Origin: Halomonas sp. SpR8
GTDB lineage: Bacteria > Pseudomonadota > Gammaproteobacteria > Pseudomonadales > Halomonadaceae
Direction of reading: 5' to 3'
Length of the DNA: 64,000 bases
NCBI RefSeq assembly: GCF_031010195.1
Contig: NZ_JAUAMC010000002.1
Coordinates: 310,001 to 374,000 of the forward strand
Shown here in pieces: positions 62,093-64,000 of this stretch (positions are counted from its first letter, which is position 1; each line of letters starts with the position of its first letter). Made by a program: the position numbers and the translations under genes. The notes under the pieces were generated by a model. It had not been told where the DNA came from. It was given only the letters and a program-made list of their open reading frames with translations, and did not search any database.

Positions 62093-63556
62093 CTATGTTC
62101 CGCAGAAGGTTCTCAATACCTGTTGGTTTTCTGTGGCAGGCGCCGCCAAACGCCGCGCTTCAACGGACTCATCAAACGGTTTAGTCACCACCGCTAGCAG
62201 GGTATGGAACGGCGCAAAATCCCCGTCGTACGCGGCATCAATGACTTCCTGAACCCGATGGTTGCGGGGAATAATCACCGGGTTGGCGTGGCGCATGGCA
62301 GTAAAGCGCTCGCCGTCTTGACTGGCCACCTGCGCTTGCTGCCACTGATCCAGCCACGCCACCAGCTCATTGGGCTGCGTGGTCAGCGCCAGCAGTGCCT
62401 CGTGGCGCTCATCATTCGGCGAGGCAGCGTCTTGGGTGAGCGCATCAAAGGTCGCGGTCATGTCCATCCGGCCTTGATGCATCTGGCTTTCCAACGCCTC
62501 CATAAGCGGCATTGCCTGGTCGCTGTCTGCTGCAAGGCCGAGTTTATCGGCGTACAGGCGGCGCTGTTCGGCGCTGAACAATGGCTCAAAGCGGCGAATG
62601 GCATCAGTGGCCTGCTCTACCAACGCGTCACCCTCTTCCTTCATTAACGGCAGCAACGTTTCGGCAAAGCGCGCCAGGTTCCACTGGGCAATGGCGGGCT
62701 GGTTGGCAAACGCATAGCGGCGGCCTTGGTCGATGGAGCTATACACCTTCTGGGGATCAAACTGCTCCATAAAGGCACAGGGGCCGTAATCGATGGTTTC
62801 GCCCGCGATGCTGCAGTTATCGGTATTCATCACGCCGTGGATAAAGCCCACGCTCATCCAGCGGGCGATCAGCAACGCCTGACGGGCCACTACCGCTTCC
62901 AGCAGTGCTAAATAAGGATCTTCAGCATTGGCGGCCTCCGGGTAGTGGCGCTCAATCACATGATCCGCCAGCGCTTTTAGCAGTGCCTCATCTCGGCGCG
63001 CAGCGGCAAACTGAAAGGTACCCACGCGAATATGGCTGCTGGCCACGCGGGTAAATACCGCGCCGGGCTCGGCCATTTGGCGCACCACCCGTTCGCCGCT
63101 AGTCACCGCTGCCAACGCGCGGGTAGTGGGAATGCCCATCGCCGCCATAAACTCGCTGACCAGGTATTCACGCAGGACCGGGCCGAGTGGCGAGCGGCCA
63201 TCGCCACCACGGGAGAACGGCGTGCGGCCGCTGCCCTTTAGCTGCACATCGCGGCGCACGCCGTGTTGATCAACCACTTCACCTAGCAGCAGCGCCCGGC
63301 CGTCGCCCAACTGGGGTACGAAATTGCCAAACTGGTGGCCTGCGTAACCCAATGCGCCCGGCTTGGCCCCTGGCACCGGCTGATTACCGCTAAACCAACC
63401 GGCCAGCGTTGTTGCGTCAGGCACCTCTTTGGCGCCCAACTCTTCAGCAAGCGGCGTATTAAAGGCGATCAGTTCAGGGCTGGCTACGGGCGTTGCCTGG
63501 CTGGCGACCCAAAGAGGTGCAGGTAAGGTGGCGTAGCGATGTTCAAATTGCAGCAC
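62093..63556 (-). CDS. selO: Protein adenylyltransferase SelO (YdiU)
   Basis: 487 aa pseudokinase-fold enzyme that transfers AMP to Ser/Thr/Tyr of proteins, linked to redox stress. Signature parts: GYAGHQFGNFVPQLGDGRALLLGEV, DVQLKGSGRTPFSRGGDGRSPLGPVLREYLVSEFM, and VGFIHGVMNTDNCSIAGETIDYGPCAF. The C-terminus ends FCGT, keeping a cysteine near the redox-active end. I start at GTG 63556, which has GGAG 6 nt upstream; a TTG at 63580 would add eight residues. Confidence 0.95.
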   Translation of the reverse strand: MLQFEHRYATLPAPLWVASQATPVASPELIAFNTPLAEELGAKEVPDATTLAGWFSGNQPVPGAKPGALGYAGHQFGNFVPQLGDGRALLLGEVVDQHGVRRDVQLKGSGRTPFSRGGDGRSPLGPVLREYLVSEFMAAMGIPTTRALAAVTSGERVVRQMAEPGAVFTRVASSHIRVGTFQFAAARRDEALLKALADHVIERHYPEAANAEDPYLALLEAVVARQALLIARWMSVGFIHGVMNTDNCSIAGETIDYGPCAFMEQFDPQKVYSSIDQGRRYAFANQPAIAQWNLARFAETLLPLMKEEGDALVEQATDAIRRFEPLFSAEQRRLYADKLGLAADSDQAMPLMEALESQMHQGRMDMTATFDALTQDAASPNDERHEALLALTTQPNELVAWLDQWQQAQVASQDGERFTAMRHANPVIIPRNHRVQEVIDAAYDGDFAPFHTLLAVVTKPFDESVEARRLAAPATENQQVLRTFCGT

Positions 63557-63620
63557 AGTGGGCTCCGCTATTAATGGCAATGACGATCTAGTGGCAATGA
63601 CTAGCTAATACCCTAGCACT

Positions 63621-64000
63621 TTAGTCAAGTAAACGCCGCTGCAAACAGCGCACGGCCTCTTCAAGCACCGGCGTTAGCGGTGCCCGCCACTGATGGGACA
63701 ACAGCGCATCGGCCCGGGTAACACCGAGTGACAGCGACGCCAGCGGGATTCCCCGATCATGGGCGGCGCGGCAGAAACGGTAGCCGGAAAACACCATTAA
63801 CGAGGTCCCCACTGCCAGCACCGCATCAGACTCGGCCAGCGCCACCTGGGCGGCCAGCCGCCGTTCGGCGGGTACCACATCACCGTAAAACACCACGTCG
63901 GGCTTTAGAATGCCGTTGCAGCGAGGGCAGTCGAAAATGCGGAAGCTGCTGAAGTCAGTCTCTAAATCGGCGTCGCCGTCCGGGGCGTGACCGGCCTGCA
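63621..64000 (-). CDS. Sir2-family NAD-dependent protein deacetylase, C-terminal part (runs off the window)
   Basis: About 126 codons in view; the N-terminus lies beyond base 64000. Visible: a zinc-ribbon half CPRCNG, then ILKPDVVFYGDVVP, the small-domain/NAD motif AVGTSLMVFSGYRF and a final SLGVTRAD segment, all typical of CobB-like sirtuins. The frame continues to the window edge without a stop. Confidence 0.92.
   Translation of the reverse strand, partial: QAGHAPDGDADLETDFSSFRIFDCPRCNGILKPDVVFYGDVVPAERRLAAQVALAESDAVLAVGTSLMVFSGYRFCRAAHDRGIPLASLSLGVTRADALLSHQWRAPLTPVLEEAVRCLQRRLLD

Noticed and set aside
62093..63556. Selenocysteine in SelO
   Set aside because: The C-terminal end reads Cys-Gly-Thr then a normal stop; there is no in-frame TGA before it.

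Overview
The window is a chromosomal segment of a moderately halophilic gammaproteobacterium, most likely Halomonadaceae (Halomonas or a close relative). The evidence is the gene content and order: alaS-lysC-csrA-tRNAs, recX-recA-pncC-mutS-fdxA, pilMNOPQ-aroKB-gltBD next to a divergent PBP1A gene, a sodium-pumping oxaloacetate decarboxylase, and several TRAP transporters. This is an inference from protein sequence and synteny; no database search was run. Most of the window is dense housekeeping sequence.

Layout. 1-9.6 kb (minus): the N-terminal part of smc preceded by a complete System I cytochrome c maturation operon ccmABCDEFGHI. 9.77-10.86 kb (plus): a two-gene unit behind two SOS-box-like sites, encoding a LexA-like S24 protein without its catalytic serine and a YigZ protein. 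10.9-14.4 kb (minus): oadGAB. 14.6-20.7 kb: dusC, a tRNA-Ser/Arg/Arg cluster, csrA, lysC and alaS. 20.8-26.3 kb: recX, recA (with SOS box), pncC, mutS, fdxA. 26.4-26.9 kb: an intergenic region that holds a CsrA-sponge RNA of the RsmZ/CsrB type on the minus strand, with a perfect GacA-box palindrome about 184 bp upstream of its predicted start. 26.9-30.8 kb (minus): pyrG-kdsA-eno. 31.0-32.2 kb: a DUF3037 gene with what looks like the remnant of its usual HipA-like partner, plus palindromic sequence. 32.2-45.2 kb (minus): gltBD, aroKB and pilMNOPQ; the PBP1A gene diverges at 45.4-48 kb.

48-56.7 kb is accessory metabolism: a TAXI-type TRAP transporter with a DUF1850 protein (minus) faces a csiR-like GntR regulator, glutaryl-CoA dehydrogenase, a class III CoA-transferase and a GabT/DavT-like aminotransferase (plus). 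The plus-strand set reads as a 5-aminovalerate/glutarate degradation module and the transporter may feed it. 56.7-59.6 kb is a DctPQM TRAP transporter of visibly lower GC, bracketed by two terminators with the same stem. 59.8-64 kb (minus) holds a small thiamine-binding-like protein, an alpha/beta hydrolase, dinB (with SOS box), selO and a partial Sir2 deacetylase.

Two regulatory circuits are visible. One is post-transcriptional: csrA and its predicted antagonist RNA are 10 kb apart. The other is SOS: recA, dinB and the LexA-like/yigZ unit all carry CTG-N10-CAG operators (one of the tandem sites is degenerate). The most unusual items are the SOS-controlled protease-dead LexA-like protein coupled to yigZ, the RsmZ-type RNA and its promoter architecture, a repeat-coded SQ-rich extension on KdsA, a 12-bp x5 tandem repeat between the TAXI transporter and csiR, and a two-copy palindromic intergenic element.
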